Shown here piece after piece: positions 7,738 to 16,295 of a DNA stretch of 64,000 nt. The stretch comes from Streptomyces sp. NBC_00247. GTDB taxonomy: Bacteria > Actinomycetota > Actinomycetes > Streptomycetales > Streptomycetaceae. The stretch is from NCBI RefSeq assembly GCF_036188265.1, contig NZ_CP108093.1, forward strand, positions 6,973,001 through 7,037,000, read 5' to 3'. Numbering within the stretch: position 1 is the first letter of the stretch; every line of letters begins with the position of its first letter. The notes under the pieces were generated by a model. It did not search any database. It was not told the origin of the DNA and saw only the letters and a list, made by a program, of their open reading frames with translations. The translations under genes were made by a program, and so were the position numbers.

Positions 7738-9330
7738 GTGAGCGCCACCATCACCTCCGTCGAGGAACCGTCGCCCGTTCCCGAGTCCCGCCCCCGCAGG
7801 CCATGGCTCACCCGGGCCAGGCCCGCCGCGGCCGTACTCTCCGGAGTGCTGCTGTACCTGAGCTTCCCGCCCCGCCCCCTGTGGTGGCTGGTCCTGCCCG
7901 GCTTCGCCCTGCTCGGCTGGGTCCTGCGCGAACGCCGCCCGCGCGCGGCGTTCGGTCTGGGCCTGCTGGCCGGACTCGGCTTCATGCTGCCGCTGCTGCA
8001 CTGGACCGGCGAGGACGTCGGTGCGGTGCCGTGGCTGGCTCTGGCCGCGGCCGAGGCGCTCTTCGTCGCGGTGGGCTGCGTCGGCATCGCCGCCGTGTCC
8101 AGACTCGCGTACTGGCCGTTCTGGGCGGCGGCCGTCTGGACCCTGGACGAAGCGGTCCGGGCCCGGGTGCCGTTCGGCGGGTTCCCCTGGGGCAAGATCG
8201 CCTTCGGCCAGGCCGAGAGCGCCTTCCTGCCGATCGCCGCGCTCGGCGGCACCCCGCTCCTCTCCTTCGCCGTGGTCCTCTGCGGGTTCGGTCTCTTCGA
8301 GGCGGCCCGGCAGGTACGCGCGTACCGCTCGACCGGGGAGCTCCCGCGCGCGGCGACCGCGATGGCCGCCGCCGCGGTGCTGGTCCCCGTCGCAGGCGCC
8401 TTCGGCTCGCTCGCGCTGGTCGACAACTCCGCGGAGGACGGCACCGCGACCGTCGCCGCGATCCAGGGCAACGTGCCGCGCCTGGGGCTGGACTTCAACT
8501 CCCAGCGGCGCGCCGTGCTCGACAACCACGTCCGGGTCACCGAGCAGCTCGCGGCGGACGTGAAGGCGGGCAAGGTACCGCAGCCCGACTTCGTCCTCTG
8601 GCCGGAGAACTCCTCCGACCTCGACCCCTACCGCAACCCCGACGCCCGGGAGGTCATCGACCGGGCGGTCCGGGCCATCGGAGTCCCCACGGTGATCGGC
8701 GCGGTCGTCGAACCCGACACCGGCAAGCTGCGCAACACCCTGATCCAGTGGGACCCGGAGAAGGGCCCCCTGGACACGTACGACAAGCGGCACATCCAGC
8801 CGTTCGGGGAGTACATGCCGATGCGCTCGGTCGCCCGTGTCTTCAGCAAGGACGTCGACCGTGTCCAGCGCGACTTCGGCTCCGGCACCAAGGTCGGCGT
8901 GTTCGACCTGGCCGGCACCAAGGTCGGCCTGGTGACCTGCTACGAGGCCGCGTTCGACGACGCCGTGCGCGACACCGTGAAGGCCGGCGGCCAGCTGATC
9001 GCCGTACCGAGCAACAACGCCACCTTCGGCCGCAGCGAGATGACCTACCAGCAGCTCGCGATGTCCCAGGTGCGGGCGGTGGAGCACGGGCGTGCGGTCG
9101 TCGTACCGGTCACCAGCGGGGTCAGCGCCATCATCCGGCCGGACGGCACGATCATGGAGAGGTCCGGGTTCTTCACCCCCGCCGCCCTGGTGGACGAGGT
9201 GCCCCTGCGGTCCTCGCTGACCCCCGCCACCCGGATGGGCGCACTGCCCGAAGGGGTCGTCGCGCTCTTCGCCGCCGCCGGTCTCGTCCTTGCCGCGGTC
9301 CGCTCCCGCAGGGCCCGTCGTTCTGTCTGA
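7738..9330 (+). CDS. lnt: Apolipoprotein N-acyltransferase
   Basis: Lnt adds the third acyl chain to the N-terminal cysteine of lipoproteins at the outer face of the membrane. The 530-residue protein has several N-terminal membrane helices (residues about 30-200), a carbon-nitrogen hydrolase domain outside, and a final helix near residue 505. The catalytic triad is visible: Glu290 in WPENSS, Lys350 in YDKRHIQPFGEY and Cys401 in VTCYEAAF. The GTG start is the first good one in the frame. Streptomyces commonly carry two Lnt homologues, so this may be one of a pair. The NUDIX gene follows 38 bases later. Confidence 0.93.
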   Translation: MSATITSVEEPSPVPESRPRRPWLTRARPAAAVLSGVLLYLSFPPRPLWWLVLPGFALLGWVLRERRPRAAFGLGLLAGLGFMLPLLHWTGEDVGAVPWLALAAAEALFVAVGCVGIAAVSRLAYWPFWAAAVWTLDEAVRARVPFGGFPWGKIAFGQAESAFLPIAALGGTPLLSFAVVLCGFGLFEAARQVRAYRSTGELPRAATAMAAAAVLVPVAGAFGSLALVDNSAEDGTATVAAIQGNVPRLGLDFNSQRRAVLDNHVRVTEQLAADVKAGKVPQPDFVLWPENSSDLDPYRNPDAREVIDRAVRAIGVPTVIGAVVEPDTGKLRNTLIQWDPEKGPLDTYDKRHIQPFGEYMPMRSVARVFSKDVDRVQRDFGSGTKVGVFDLAGTKVGLVTCYEAAFDDAVRDTVKAGGQLIAVPSNNATFGRSEMTYQQLAMSQVRAVEHGRAVVVPVTSGVSAIIRPDGTIMERSGFFTPAALVDEVPLRSSLTPATRMGALPEGVVALFAAAGLVLAAVRSRRARRSV

Positions 9331-9368
9331 CCGTCGTACTGTTCGAATATCACGTTAGGCTTTCACGC

Positions 9369-9857
9369 ATGGCTACTCCCGACTTCATCCGCGCCATCAG
9401 GGCCACGGCCGGCCACCAGCTGCTCCTGCTGCCCGGGGTGAGCGCGGTCGTCTTCGACGACGACGGGCGGGTCCTCCTCGGCAGGCGGGCCGACACCGGC
9501 AAATGGTCGATCATCGGTGGCATCCCGGAACCGGGTGAGCAGCCCGCGCGGACCGCCGAACGCGAGGTGTACGAGGAGACCGCCGTGCGCTGTGTGGCCG
9601 AACGCGTGGTGCTCACCGAGGCGCTGGAGCCGGTGGAGTACCCCAACGGGGACCATTGCCAGTACCTCGACGTCACCTTCCGGTGCCGGGCGACGGGCGG
9701 AGAACCGCGCGTCAACGACGACGAGTCGCTGGAGGTGGGCTGGTTCGCCCTGGACGCGCTGCCGCCGCTGGCCGAGTTCGCACGCTTGCGGATCAAGCAG
9801 TCCCTCACCGACGGACCCACCTGGTTCAGGGCCGCGGACGGCGCCGACCTCGGCTGA
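9369..9857 (+). CDS. NUDIX hydrolase
   Basis: This 162-residue protein carries a complete NUDIX box starting about residue 51 (GGIPEPGEQPARTAEREV followed by YEETAV), which fits the GX5EX7REUXEEXGU pattern except for Ala at the last Gly. Such enzymes hydrolyse nucleoside diphosphates linked to another group, with magnesium or manganese held by the EExxE glutamates. The substrate is not readable from sequence; the opening resembles ADP-ribose/8-oxo-dGTP-type NUDIX proteins of actinomycetes. The frame is open far upstream, but the ATG at 9369 fits the end of lnt and the domain start. It converges on the GH26-like gene. Confidence 0.9.
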   Translation: MATPDFIRAIRATAGHQLLLLPGVSAVVFDDDGRVLLGRRADTGKWSIIGGIPEPGEQPARTAEREVYEETAVRCVAERVVLTEALEPVEYPNGDHCQYLDVTFRCRATGGEPRVNDDESLEVGWFALDALPPLAEFARLRIKQSLTDGPTWFRAADGADLG

Positions 9858-9881
9858 GGCCGGCGCCGGCGACCTCGGGAC

Positions 9882-11003
9882 TCAGAGCCGTACGCAGATC
9901 CGCCGGCTCTTCGCCCAGTCGGTGATCCAGTCGCTCAGCGACAGCGGGAAGCACCATTCGCCGGGGCCGGGGGAGTTGCCCGCAGGGCCGGGGACCGGCC
10001 GGTTCTCGTCCATGAGGAAGGACCGGTAGAGCTTCGACGCCTCAGGGTTCCCGGTGCACCCCCACACCCCGTGCGGGCAGTAGTCCGTGATCGTCTGGTA
10101 AACGGGCGGGTGGAGGTCCATCCATTCGAGCATCCGGCGCATGTACTCGGGGTTGTCGCCGTTGCGGAAGAGGCCCCACTCCGGATATGAGATCGGCTTC
10201 CCGTGCTCGGCCGCGAAGTCCACGTGCTTCTGGAGCCCGTACTCGCCGTGTACCTGGTCGTCGAAGTTCTCGCCCGGCGGCTGGTCGTACGAGTCCATGC
10301 CGACGATGTCCACGAAGTCGTCACCGGGATAGCAGTCGGTCCAGGGAACGGCGTCCCGCCCACGGCTCGGCGCGAAGTCGAAGCGGAACCGCTGGCCCGC
10401 GACCGAGCGCATGGCGGTGACGATCCGCTGCCAGTACGCCTTCCAGGCCGCCGGGTCGGGCCCGCACCGGTGGGCGTAGGTGGTGCCGTTCATCTCCCAG
10501 CCCAGCACGATCACGGTGTCCGGGATCCCCAGCCCGACCAGCCGCTCGGCGAGCTTGCGGAAATGCCGGTCGTACAGGCCCGCAGCGCCGGACAGCAGCC
10601 GCCTGCGCACCGCGGTGTCCGACACCCGCACCTCGTTCCGCTCCAGCATCGGCGTGTTGAGGACGAACATCCGGTCGGGACGCGCCTGCCGCCAGGCCGC
10701 CCACGCTCCCAGGAAGTCGACGGAGCCCTCGATGTTCACCCAGAGGTCGCCCGGGAGGTAGCTGTGCCCGACCCGCAACTCCTTCCCACCGAGCCACTGG
10801 GACATCTCCGCCATGCGGGCGACGCCTTCGGGCCCGTAGTCCAGGTAGGCGCCGACCGCCGTGCTGCTCGGATCGGCATGCGGTCCGGCACCGTCGGTGG
10901 AACCGGTCCCGGTGACCCGGAAACCGGAGGCACCGCTGACGGCGAGCACACCGGCCGCGACCGTTCCCACACAGAGATTGACGATACGGCGACTACGGGA
11001 CAC
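9882..11003 (-). CDS. Secreted GH26-like glycoside hydrolase (mannanase type)
   Basis: This 373-residue protein has an N-terminal signal sequence (SRSRRIVNLCVGTVAAGVLAVSG...) followed by a TIM-barrel of the GH26 type. The candidate acid/base is Glu170 in LGWEMNG and the nucleophile Glu275 in YPEWG, both in the positions expected for this clan-A fold. GH26 enzymes cut beta-1,4-mannans or related beta-glycans outside the cell. There is no carbohydrate-binding module, and the C-terminal tail has three cysteines (TDYCPHG, WGCTGN, EWCF) that could form disulphides. The GTG start has a good GAGGA site. The exact substrate is uncertain. Confidence 0.8.
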   Translation of the reverse strand: MSRSRRIVNLCVGTVAAGVLAVSGASGFRVTGTGSTDGAGPHADPSSTAVGAYLDYGPEGVARMAEMSQWLGGKELRVGHSYLPGDLWVNIEGSVDFLGAWAAWRQARPDRMFVLNTPMLERNEVRVSDTAVRRRLLSGAAGLYDRHFRKLAERLVGLGIPDTVIVLGWEMNGTTYAHRCGPDPAAWKAYWQRIVTAMRSVAGQRFRFDFAPSRGRDAVPWTDCYPGDDFVDIVGMDSYDQPPGENFDDQVHGEYGLQKHVDFAAEHGKPISYPEWGLFRNGDNPEYMRRMLEWMDLHPPVYQTITDYCPHGVWGCTGNPEASKLYRSFLMDENRPVPGPAGNSPGPGEWCFPLSLSDWITDWAKSRRICVRL

Positions 11004-11085
11004 GAGTGCTCCTCGGTATCGGTGGTCTTCGGCCGGTCCGGCGGCGGCTCGGCTCCATGGGCGGGCTGGCTCGGGCGGACACCGA

Positions 11086-12372
11086 CTACGGCATCGGGAC
11101 CGGATCGAAGGTCAGCGGCAGACCCCGGACCCGGTTGTCGAAGTTGGAGTCCACCAGCTCCGGATCGCCGAGCGCCCGCGCGGTGTCGGTCCGGGCGAGG
11201 ACCTCCGTGAAGAGGGCCCGCATCTCCAGTCGGGCCAGGTGCGCGCCGAGGCAGTGGTGCGGGCCGCCGCCCCCGTACCCGAGATGCGGGTTGGGCGAGC
11301 GGGTGACGTCGAAGAGGTCCGGCTCCGCGAACACGGACTCGTCGCGATTGGCGGAGGCGTAGAAGAGAACGGCCTTGTCACCCCGGCGGAAGACACGCCC
11401 GCCGAGCTCGTGCTCGGTGGTGACCGTCCGCCGGAACTGGATGATCGGTGTGGAGTGGCGGACGATCTCCTCCACCGCCCCGTCGATGTGCCGGTCGAGA
11501 CCGGACACCAGCAGCGCGCGCTGATCCGGGAACCGGGACAGCAGGGCCATTCCGTGCGCCAGCGCGTTCCTCGTCGTTTCGACCCCCGCGACCAGCAGCA
11601 GCGAGAAGAAGGCGCCGAGTTCGCGGGCGCCGAGCGACTGGCCGTCCACGTCGGCGCGGACCAGGGCCGAGATCAGGTCGCCGGTGGGCTGGCGACGCCG
11701 CTCGTGCGCGAGGCGCGCCATCACGAGCTGCATCCGGGCGAGCGACCGCAACCCCCGGCCAGGCACCCGGATCCGTGCCAGTCCGCGCCGCTCCACGCCG
11801 ACGTGGCTCGACGCGTGGTCGATCTGGGCGGCGATCCACGGCCGGAACGTCGCCGGAATGCCCATCAGGTCGCAGATGACCTCGAAGGGCAGACGGGCGG
11901 GGGCGGACCGCATGAAGTCGGTGGAACGGCCGGCCACCGCCTCGTCCACCAGCCGGCGAGTCACCCGGGCGATGTTCTCCTCCGCCTCCGCGAGCAGGCG
12001 CGGGGTGAACGCACGGGAGACGATCCGGCGCAGCCCCGCGTGGCCGGCGCCGTCCATGTTCACCATCGAGTTGCCGAAGACGGCCTTGGCCCAGCGGGCG
12101 GGTTCCGGGACGGTGACGCCCGGCGCGCTCGCGAAGACGTCCGCCCGCCGGCTCGCGGCCTTGACGTCGGCGTGCTTCACCAGCGCGTAGAAGGACAGCC
12201 CGTTCTCCCGGCCGGTACGCGCGGTGAACCGCACCGGAGCGTCGAGTTCGCGCAGCAGCGCGAACGCCCGCAGCCGCTCGGCACGCGGCAGCCGCCAGAA
12301 CGCGGGGTCCGCCAGATCGATGTCCTTCGGCCGCTCCGTACGCAGACCGGGGACCTGTCCGGGCACGCTCAT
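11086..12372 (-). CDS. Cytochrome P450
   Basis: This soluble 428-residue bacterial P450 has the heme-ligand loop GYGGGGPHHCLGAHLA (Cys374), the I-helix oxygen motif AGVETT (about 262-267) and the ExxR pair Glu302/Arg305. The sequence MDGAGHAGLRRIVSRAFTP is the usual helix-C region. It oxidises an unknown substrate with electrons from ferredoxin, and no ferredoxin gene is adjacent. The frame is open upstream to 12960, but the ATG at 12372 with AAGGTGG before it gives a normal N-terminus (MSVPGQVPGL). It is divergent from melC1, with about 230 bases between the starts. Confidence 0.92.
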   Translation of the reverse strand: MSVPGQVPGLRTERPKDIDLADPAFWRLPRAERLRAFALLRELDAPVRFTARTGRENGLSFYALVKHADVKAASRRADVFASAPGVTVPEPARWAKAVFGNSMVNMDGAGHAGLRRIVSRAFTPRLLAEAEENIARVTRRLVDEAVAGRSTDFMRSAPARLPFEVICDLMGIPATFRPWIAAQIDHASSHVGVERRGLARIRVPGRGLRSLARMQLVMARLAHERRRQPTGDLISALVRADVDGQSLGARELGAFFSLLLVAGVETTRNALAHGMALLSRFPDQRALLVSGLDRHIDGAVEEIVRHSTPIIQFRRTVTTEHELGGRVFRRGDKAVLFYASANRDESVFAEPDLFDVTRSPNPHLGYGGGGPHHCLGAHLARLEMRALFTEVLARTDTARALGDPELVDSNFDNRVRGLPLTFDPVPMP

Positions 12373-12604
12373 GTCCACCACCTTCGGCAGTCGGGTCTCC
12401 CATGCTGTCCCGGCCTTACACGCCCGAGGCTCGACGTGGCCGCGAACTGCCCCGATTTCCCACGGTTGAGGGATTGACCGGCGGTACGGCGAGCCGTTAC
12501 GGGCGGCAGGGCGGCACGCACCGTCTGATGGGCGTCGGCACCAGCCGCACCGACAAGCGGCTTGACCGAAAAGATCACCGATGGTTACGGAGAGGCGGAC
12601 GCAG

Positions 12605-13063
12605 ATGGGTTCGAGCAGGAAGGCCCGAGGTCCCGCGGGCAAGCGGATCGCGGCCACCCGCAGGGGTGTGCTGCGCGCCCTGTTCGGGGTGGGAGTCGTG
12701 GCCGGGACCGGAGCCGCTTGGGAGCCGATCGTCGCCCGCGGCCCGGAGAGCGGCGACGGCACGGCTCGGGCCGCGGCCCCGGGGGAGGTCACCGAGACGT
12801 ACCGGGGAAGGACGATCCGGGTGCGCGCGGACGCGGGTCCGGGCGGCGCCGGCCGGACCGGCGTCCGCTCCGCGAGCAGCGCCGGGCTCCACCCCGAGGT
12901 CAGCATCGACGGCGACCCCCTGCACCTCATGCGCCGGGCCGACGGGAGCTGCGTCAGCATGGTCGCCCACTACGAGTCGCATCCGACGCCCCTCGCAGCC
13001 GCGCGCGCCGCGGTCGACGTACTGGGCACGGCACGGCTGTCCGCCGCGCCCCGGGGCATCTGA
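12605..13063 (+). CDS. melC1: Tyrosinase cofactor (copper caddie) MelC1
   Basis: MelC1 binds apo-tyrosinase, helps load its copper ions and carries it through the Tat pathway. The 152-residue product starts with a twin-arginine signal (ATRRGVLRALFGVGVVAG). Its C-terminal domain ends in the caddie signature LHLMRRADGSCVSMVAHYE...PTPLAAARAAVDVLG, where the Tyr of HYE is the residue that fills the tyrosinase pocket in known structures. The ATG at 12605 is preferred because a GGAGAGGCGG stretch precedes it; an upstream in-frame ATG at 12581 lacks a site. melC2 starts 16 bases after its stop. Confidence 0.92.
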   Translation: MGSSRKARGPAGKRIAATRRGVLRALFGVGVVAGTGAAWEPIVARGPESGDGTARAAAPGEVTETYRGRTIRVRADAGPGGAGRTGVRSASSAGLHPEVSIDGDPLHLMRRADGSCVSMVAHYESHPTPLAAARAAVDVLGTARLSAAPRGI

Positions 13064-13078
13064 CCGAAGGACAGGTGG

Positions 13079-13942
13079 ATGGTGTACAGCCGAAAGAACC
13101 AGCGCGATCTCACCCGGACCGAACGGAGGAGGTTCGTCGACGCCGTACTGACGATCAAGCGCTCGGGTAGGTACGACGACTTCGTGGCGATGCACCGCGA
13201 GTTCTACGTCACCGACGGGGAGGACCGGCCCCGGGCGGCACACATGACCCCGTCGTTCTTCCCCTGGCACCGTCAGTACCTGCTGGAGTTCGAGCAGGCT
13301 CTGCGCGAGACCGACCCCGCGGTCTCCGTCCCGTACTGGGACTGGACCCTCGACCGCTCACCCGGGGGTCCGCCGTGGACGCCGGACTTCCTGGGCGGCA
13401 ACGGGAGGGAGGGGGACCGGCAGGTCACGACGGGGCCCTTCGCCCACCGCGAGGGGAACTGGTCCCTCAGCAACGGCGTCACGGACGGCCTCTTCCTGAC
13501 CCGTGACTTCGGCAGGCCGGCCGATCCGGTGGCACTGCCCACGGCTGGGGACGTCCAGAAGGCGCTGGACGACCCGCTGTACGACGCCGAACCGTGGAAC
13601 AGCCTCAGCCGGACCGGCTTCCGCAACCGGGTGGAGGGATGGGGCGTCCGAGGGGCTCGGGCCATCAGCAACCACAACCAGGTGCACCGCTGGGTCGGCG
13701 GCGCGATGGCGGGGGCCGGCTCCCCGAACGATCCGGTGTTCTGGCTGCACCACGCGTTCATCGACAGGCTCTGGGACCGCTGGCAGAGAGCCCATCCGGG
13801 GTCCGGCTACCTGCCCGCCCGCGGACTCGCCGGCGACGATCCGCAACACGGCCGGGTGTTCGCACGGAACGAGCCGCTGCCGCCCTGGGAAATCGCGCCG
13901 TCCCGGCTGCTCGACCACAGCCGCGTCTACCGCTACGCCTGA
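13079..13942 (+). CDS. melC2: Tyrosinase MelC2
   Basis: This type-3 copper monooxygenase oxidises tyrosine to dopaquinone and starts melanin formation. The 287-residue protein has all six copper histidines: CuA His39, His55 and His64 (MHREF, AHMTPS, PWHRQ) and CuB His199, His203 and His225 (NHNQVH and FWLHH). The PYWDW motif and DPVFWLHHAFIDRLW are typical of the Streptomyces enzyme. It has no signal of its own, as expected for secretion with MelC1. It is co-transcribed with melC1 and ends in front of a strong hairpin terminator shared with the converging chaplin gene. Confidence 0.97.
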   Translation: MVYSRKNQRDLTRTERRRFVDAVLTIKRSGRYDDFVAMHREFYVTDGEDRPRAAHMTPSFFPWHRQYLLEFEQALRETDPAVSVPYWDWTLDRSPGGPPWTPDFLGGNGREGDRQVTTGPFAHREGNWSLSNGVTDGLFLTRDFGRPADPVALPTAGDVQKALDDPLYDAEPWNSLSRTGFRNRVEGWGVRGARAISNHNQVHRWVGGAMAGAGSPNDPVFWLHHAFIDRLWDRWQRAHPGSGYLPARGLAGDDPQHGRVFARNEPLPPWEIAPSRLLDHSRVYRYA

Positions 13943-13973
13943 CCCGTACGTTCCCCGTACGGCGCCGCACAGC

Positions 13974-14023
13974 ACGGCGGCCGTTCTCCCCTCCGGGGAT
14001 GAGGAGGGGAGAACGGCCGCCGT
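13974..14023. terminator. Bidirectional hairpin terminator, melC2 / chaplin
   Basis: Arms 13974-13994 and 14003-14023 are perfect inverted repeats of 21 bp (outer part ACGGCGGCCGTTCTCCCCT) around an 8-base loop. It lies between the converging melC2 and chaplin genes, so it probably stops both. Confidence 0.9.
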
Positions 14024-14036
14024 CGGTGTGTCCGGG

Positions 14037-14318
14037 TCAGTGACCGTACGCGTCCTCGTGGAGCGGCTGCGGCTGGGCCGAGCCGTTGACGCAGGTGTTG
14101 CCGAACGCCGGGTTCAGCAGGCCGACGACGTTGATCGTGTTGCCGCAGACGTTGACCGGGACGTGCACGGGCACCTGGATGACGTTGCCCGAGACGACAC
14201 CGGGGGAGCCCGCGGCGACCGCACCGGCCCCGGCGTCGGCCGAGGCGAAGCCGGCGCCGCCGGCGATGAGGGCGCCGGTTCCCGCCAGGACGGCGGCGAC
14301 CTTCGTGATACGCGACAT
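14037..14318 (-). CDS. Short chaplin
   Basis: Chaplins are secreted hydrophobic proteins that assemble into amyloid fibrils on aerial hyphae and spores. The 93-residue precursor has a signal peptide ending near ASADA and one chaplin domain (GSPGVVSGNVIQVPVHVPVN through LLNPAFGNTCVN). The domain has the two cysteines that form the intramolecular disulphide. It lacks an LPxTG sorting signal, so it is a short ChpD-H-type chaplin. After the domain it has an unusual 15-residue polar tail (GSAQPQPLHEDAYGH). The ATG at 14318 has AGGAG seven bases before it; the upstream in-frame TTG is not needed. Confidence 0.93.
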   Translation of the reverse strand: MSRITKVAAVLAGTGALIAGGAGFASADAGAGAVAAGSPGVVSGNVIQVPVHVPVNVCGNTINVVGLLNPAFGNTCVNGSAQPQPLHEDAYGH

Positions 14319-14451
14319 CAAGAACTCCTATGGAAGAACGTTTCGTTGTGGAGCTACGGGGTATTGCGGCCCCGTACCGACTGACCAACGCGGGGGACGG
14401 CGAGCGGTAACGGATCCGCGCGGAGTTCTGGGTACGGCTCCGCCGGATGGC

Positions 14452-15612
14452 TCAGTGGCCCACCCCCGCCAGAGCGGTGAGCCGCTCGTGCCACTCCCGC
14501 GCCGCGGGGAAGCGCGCTTTCACCGTCCTCGCCGCCCGGTCCCTCGCCGCCACCTGCGACGCACGCAGCCGGAGCACCGGCTCGAGCGCCGGCCGCGACA
14601 GCAGCAGCCGCTGGTTGACCACCGAGACCGGCTGCCAGTAGCTCTTGTACTGCTCCGCGCCACGCAACAGGCTCAGCGTCCGGCGCCCGTCGGCCGCCGC
14701 CTGCCGCGAGACCTCGCGCAGCAGCAGGGTCGCCACGTCCACCTTCCGCTCCCGCAGCCGGGGATGCGCGCCGTACAGGTAGCAGCCGGTCAGCGGACCC
14801 GAGTGCAGCGACAGGTTCGCCGCCAGCACCTCCCCGTCCAGCAGGAACTCCGTGAGCGTCGCCCCGCCGTCGCGGACCATCCGCACCGCCGCGTGCGTCA
14901 GATGGGCCGCGAACCGGGGGCGCAGGTGCTCGGGATTGACGCCCCGCCCGCTCCACTGCAGGGCGTGCAGCCGCAACAGATCACCCACGGTCCCCGGCAC
15001 CCGCTCGACCGGCACCTCCCGGCACACGACGCCCAGCGCCTCGACCTTCCTGAGCTTGGCCCGCACCCGCTGGGCGCGGGAGCCCGACATCTCCAGGACC
15101 AGCGTGGCGAGCGGCGCGGCCGGCAACTCCATGCAGGTGGAGTCCGTGAGCCGGACCCGGGGCCCCGTCCAGCCGGCGAAGAGCCGCTGCGCAAGGGCGT
15201 CCGGGCGCACCTCGCGCAGATCGATCACGGTGGAGCGGGCGGCCCGGTGGAGGCCGCGGGCCAGGGCGTCGACCACCGCATCGGTCTCGGCTTCCCCGGA
15301 CCCCTCGTCGACGAGGATGTCGAAGAAGTCCGAGATCGCCCCGCCCATCGGCATCAGCACGGGCATCGGACGGTGGGCGAGCAGCAGAGCCGCCGCACCG
15401 ACCAGCACCCCGCCGCGCCGCACCAGGAGGACCCTGAGATTCCGGTCCTGCCCGTACGACAGCCACCAGGAGTGCAGCCAGGCGTGGCTCTGGAACGGCG
15501 TGGCCGAAGGGCAGCGGCGGTGCAGCGCGTCCCACTCCGGTGCGAGGGCGGCGAAGACCCGGCCGTCCCGGCAGAGCGTGACGCCCAGCGGATCCTGTCG
15601 TACGGGTGTCAT
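14452..15612 (-). CDS. GNAT/FemAB-like acyltransferase of EPS operon
   Basis: This 386-residue protein matches the pattern of the CelD/BcsL-type GNAT domain: PFQSHAWLHSWWLSYG near the N-terminus and FLLDGEVLAANLSLHSGPLTGCYLYGAHPRL later. Such proteins are frequently encoded with exopolysaccharide genes and are thought to acylate sugars or act as aminoacyl-type transferases. The reaction here is unknown. It is the last gene of the leftward EPS operon; its ATG overlaps the stop of the chain-length gene in an ATGA junction (15609-15612), showing translational coupling. The frame is open upstream to 16215, but that stretch is the shadow of the previous gene. Confidence 0.8.
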   Translation of the reverse strand: MTPVRQDPLGVTLCRDGRVFAALAPEWDALHRRCPSATPFQSHAWLHSWWLSYGQDRNLRVLLVRRGGVLVGAAALLLAHRPMPVLMPMGGAISDFFDILVDEGSGEAETDAVVDALARGLHRAARSTVIDLREVRPDALAQRLFAGWTGPRVRLTDSTCMELPAAPLATLVLEMSGSRAQRVRAKLRKVEALGVVCREVPVERVPGTVGDLLRLHALQWSGRGVNPEHLRPRFAAHLTHAAVRMVRDGGATLTEFLLDGEVLAANLSLHSGPLTGCYLYGAHPRLRERKVDVATLLLREVSRQAAADGRRTLSLLRGAEQYKSYWQPVSVVNQRLLLSRPALEPVLRLRASQVAARDRAARTVKARFPAAREWHERLTALAGVGH

Positions 15613-16295
15613 CGCGCGGGCTCCCGTTCCTCGGGCATCAGCGACTCGGCCTCGTGCGCCGGTCCCGGTACCTGGGCCGGAGCCTGGGCCGGGTGCTCCT
15701 CGGGGCGCCGCCGGACGAGGAGCAGCAGGCCGCCGACGAGCCCGCCCGCACTGCCGCCGACCGCCGCGGAGAGCGGCACGGAGGGCGAGGCCGGGTCGTT
15801 CGGCGCGACCGCGTGGGTGAACTGGATCAACTTCACCCCGGTGTCCTTGGAGACGTGGCCCCCGCTGACGATGAGGGCCTCGACCACGGCGTCCGCGATC
15901 TCGGCCGCCTGCCGGGGCCGGGACGCCGTGCCGGTGACCGCGATCATCGGCGAGTCGGGGGAGGTCTCCGCACGGACGTGGCCCCGCAGCTTCCGCAACG
16001 GTTCGCCCGCCGCGCCCTGCGCGTAGCCGAGGGTCGCGTCGCCGGTCGCCAGCCGGCCGTACGACTGCGCGTACCCGAGCGCTGCCACCGGGTCGGTCGT
16101 CTTCGTCGCCGCGACGGTCATCGCGTACCCGGTGGCCTCGTAACTCTTCGGCGTGAGCAGACCGTACGAGATCCCGCAGGCGGCGCCCAGCAGGGCGCAG
16201 GCGGGCAACGGCCACCAGACGGGCGGACGGAGGGCGGAACGGAGGCGGCGGGTCCGCCCGGGAGCGGCCGGGGTCTGGGCGGGAGTTTCGGTCAT
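15609..16295 (-). CDS. Wzz-like polysaccharide chain-length/co-polymerase protein
   Basis: This 228-residue protein has two membrane helices (about residues 27-48 and 183-203) flanking an extracytoplasmic region. This is the topology of Wzz/Wzc N-terminal co-polymerases that set the length of Wzy-made glycans. The second helix is Gly/Ala-rich and precedes a Pro-rich cytosolic tail. No Walker motif follows, so the tyrosine kinase half of Wzc-type proteins is absent. The ATG overlaps the upstream GT4 stop by four bases (ATGA) and its own stop overlaps the next start the same way. Confidence 0.8.
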   Translation of the reverse strand: MTETPAQTPAAPGRTRRLRSALRPPVWWPLPACALLGAACGISYGLLTPKSYEATGYAMTVAATKTTDPVAALGYAQSYGRLATGDATLGYAQGAAGEPLRKLRGHVRAETSPDSPMIAVTGTASRPRQAAEIADAVVEALIVSGGHVSKDTGVKLIQFTHAVAPNDPASPSVPLSAAVGGSAGGLVGGLLLLVRRRPEEHPAQAPAQVPGPAHEAESLMPEEREPAR

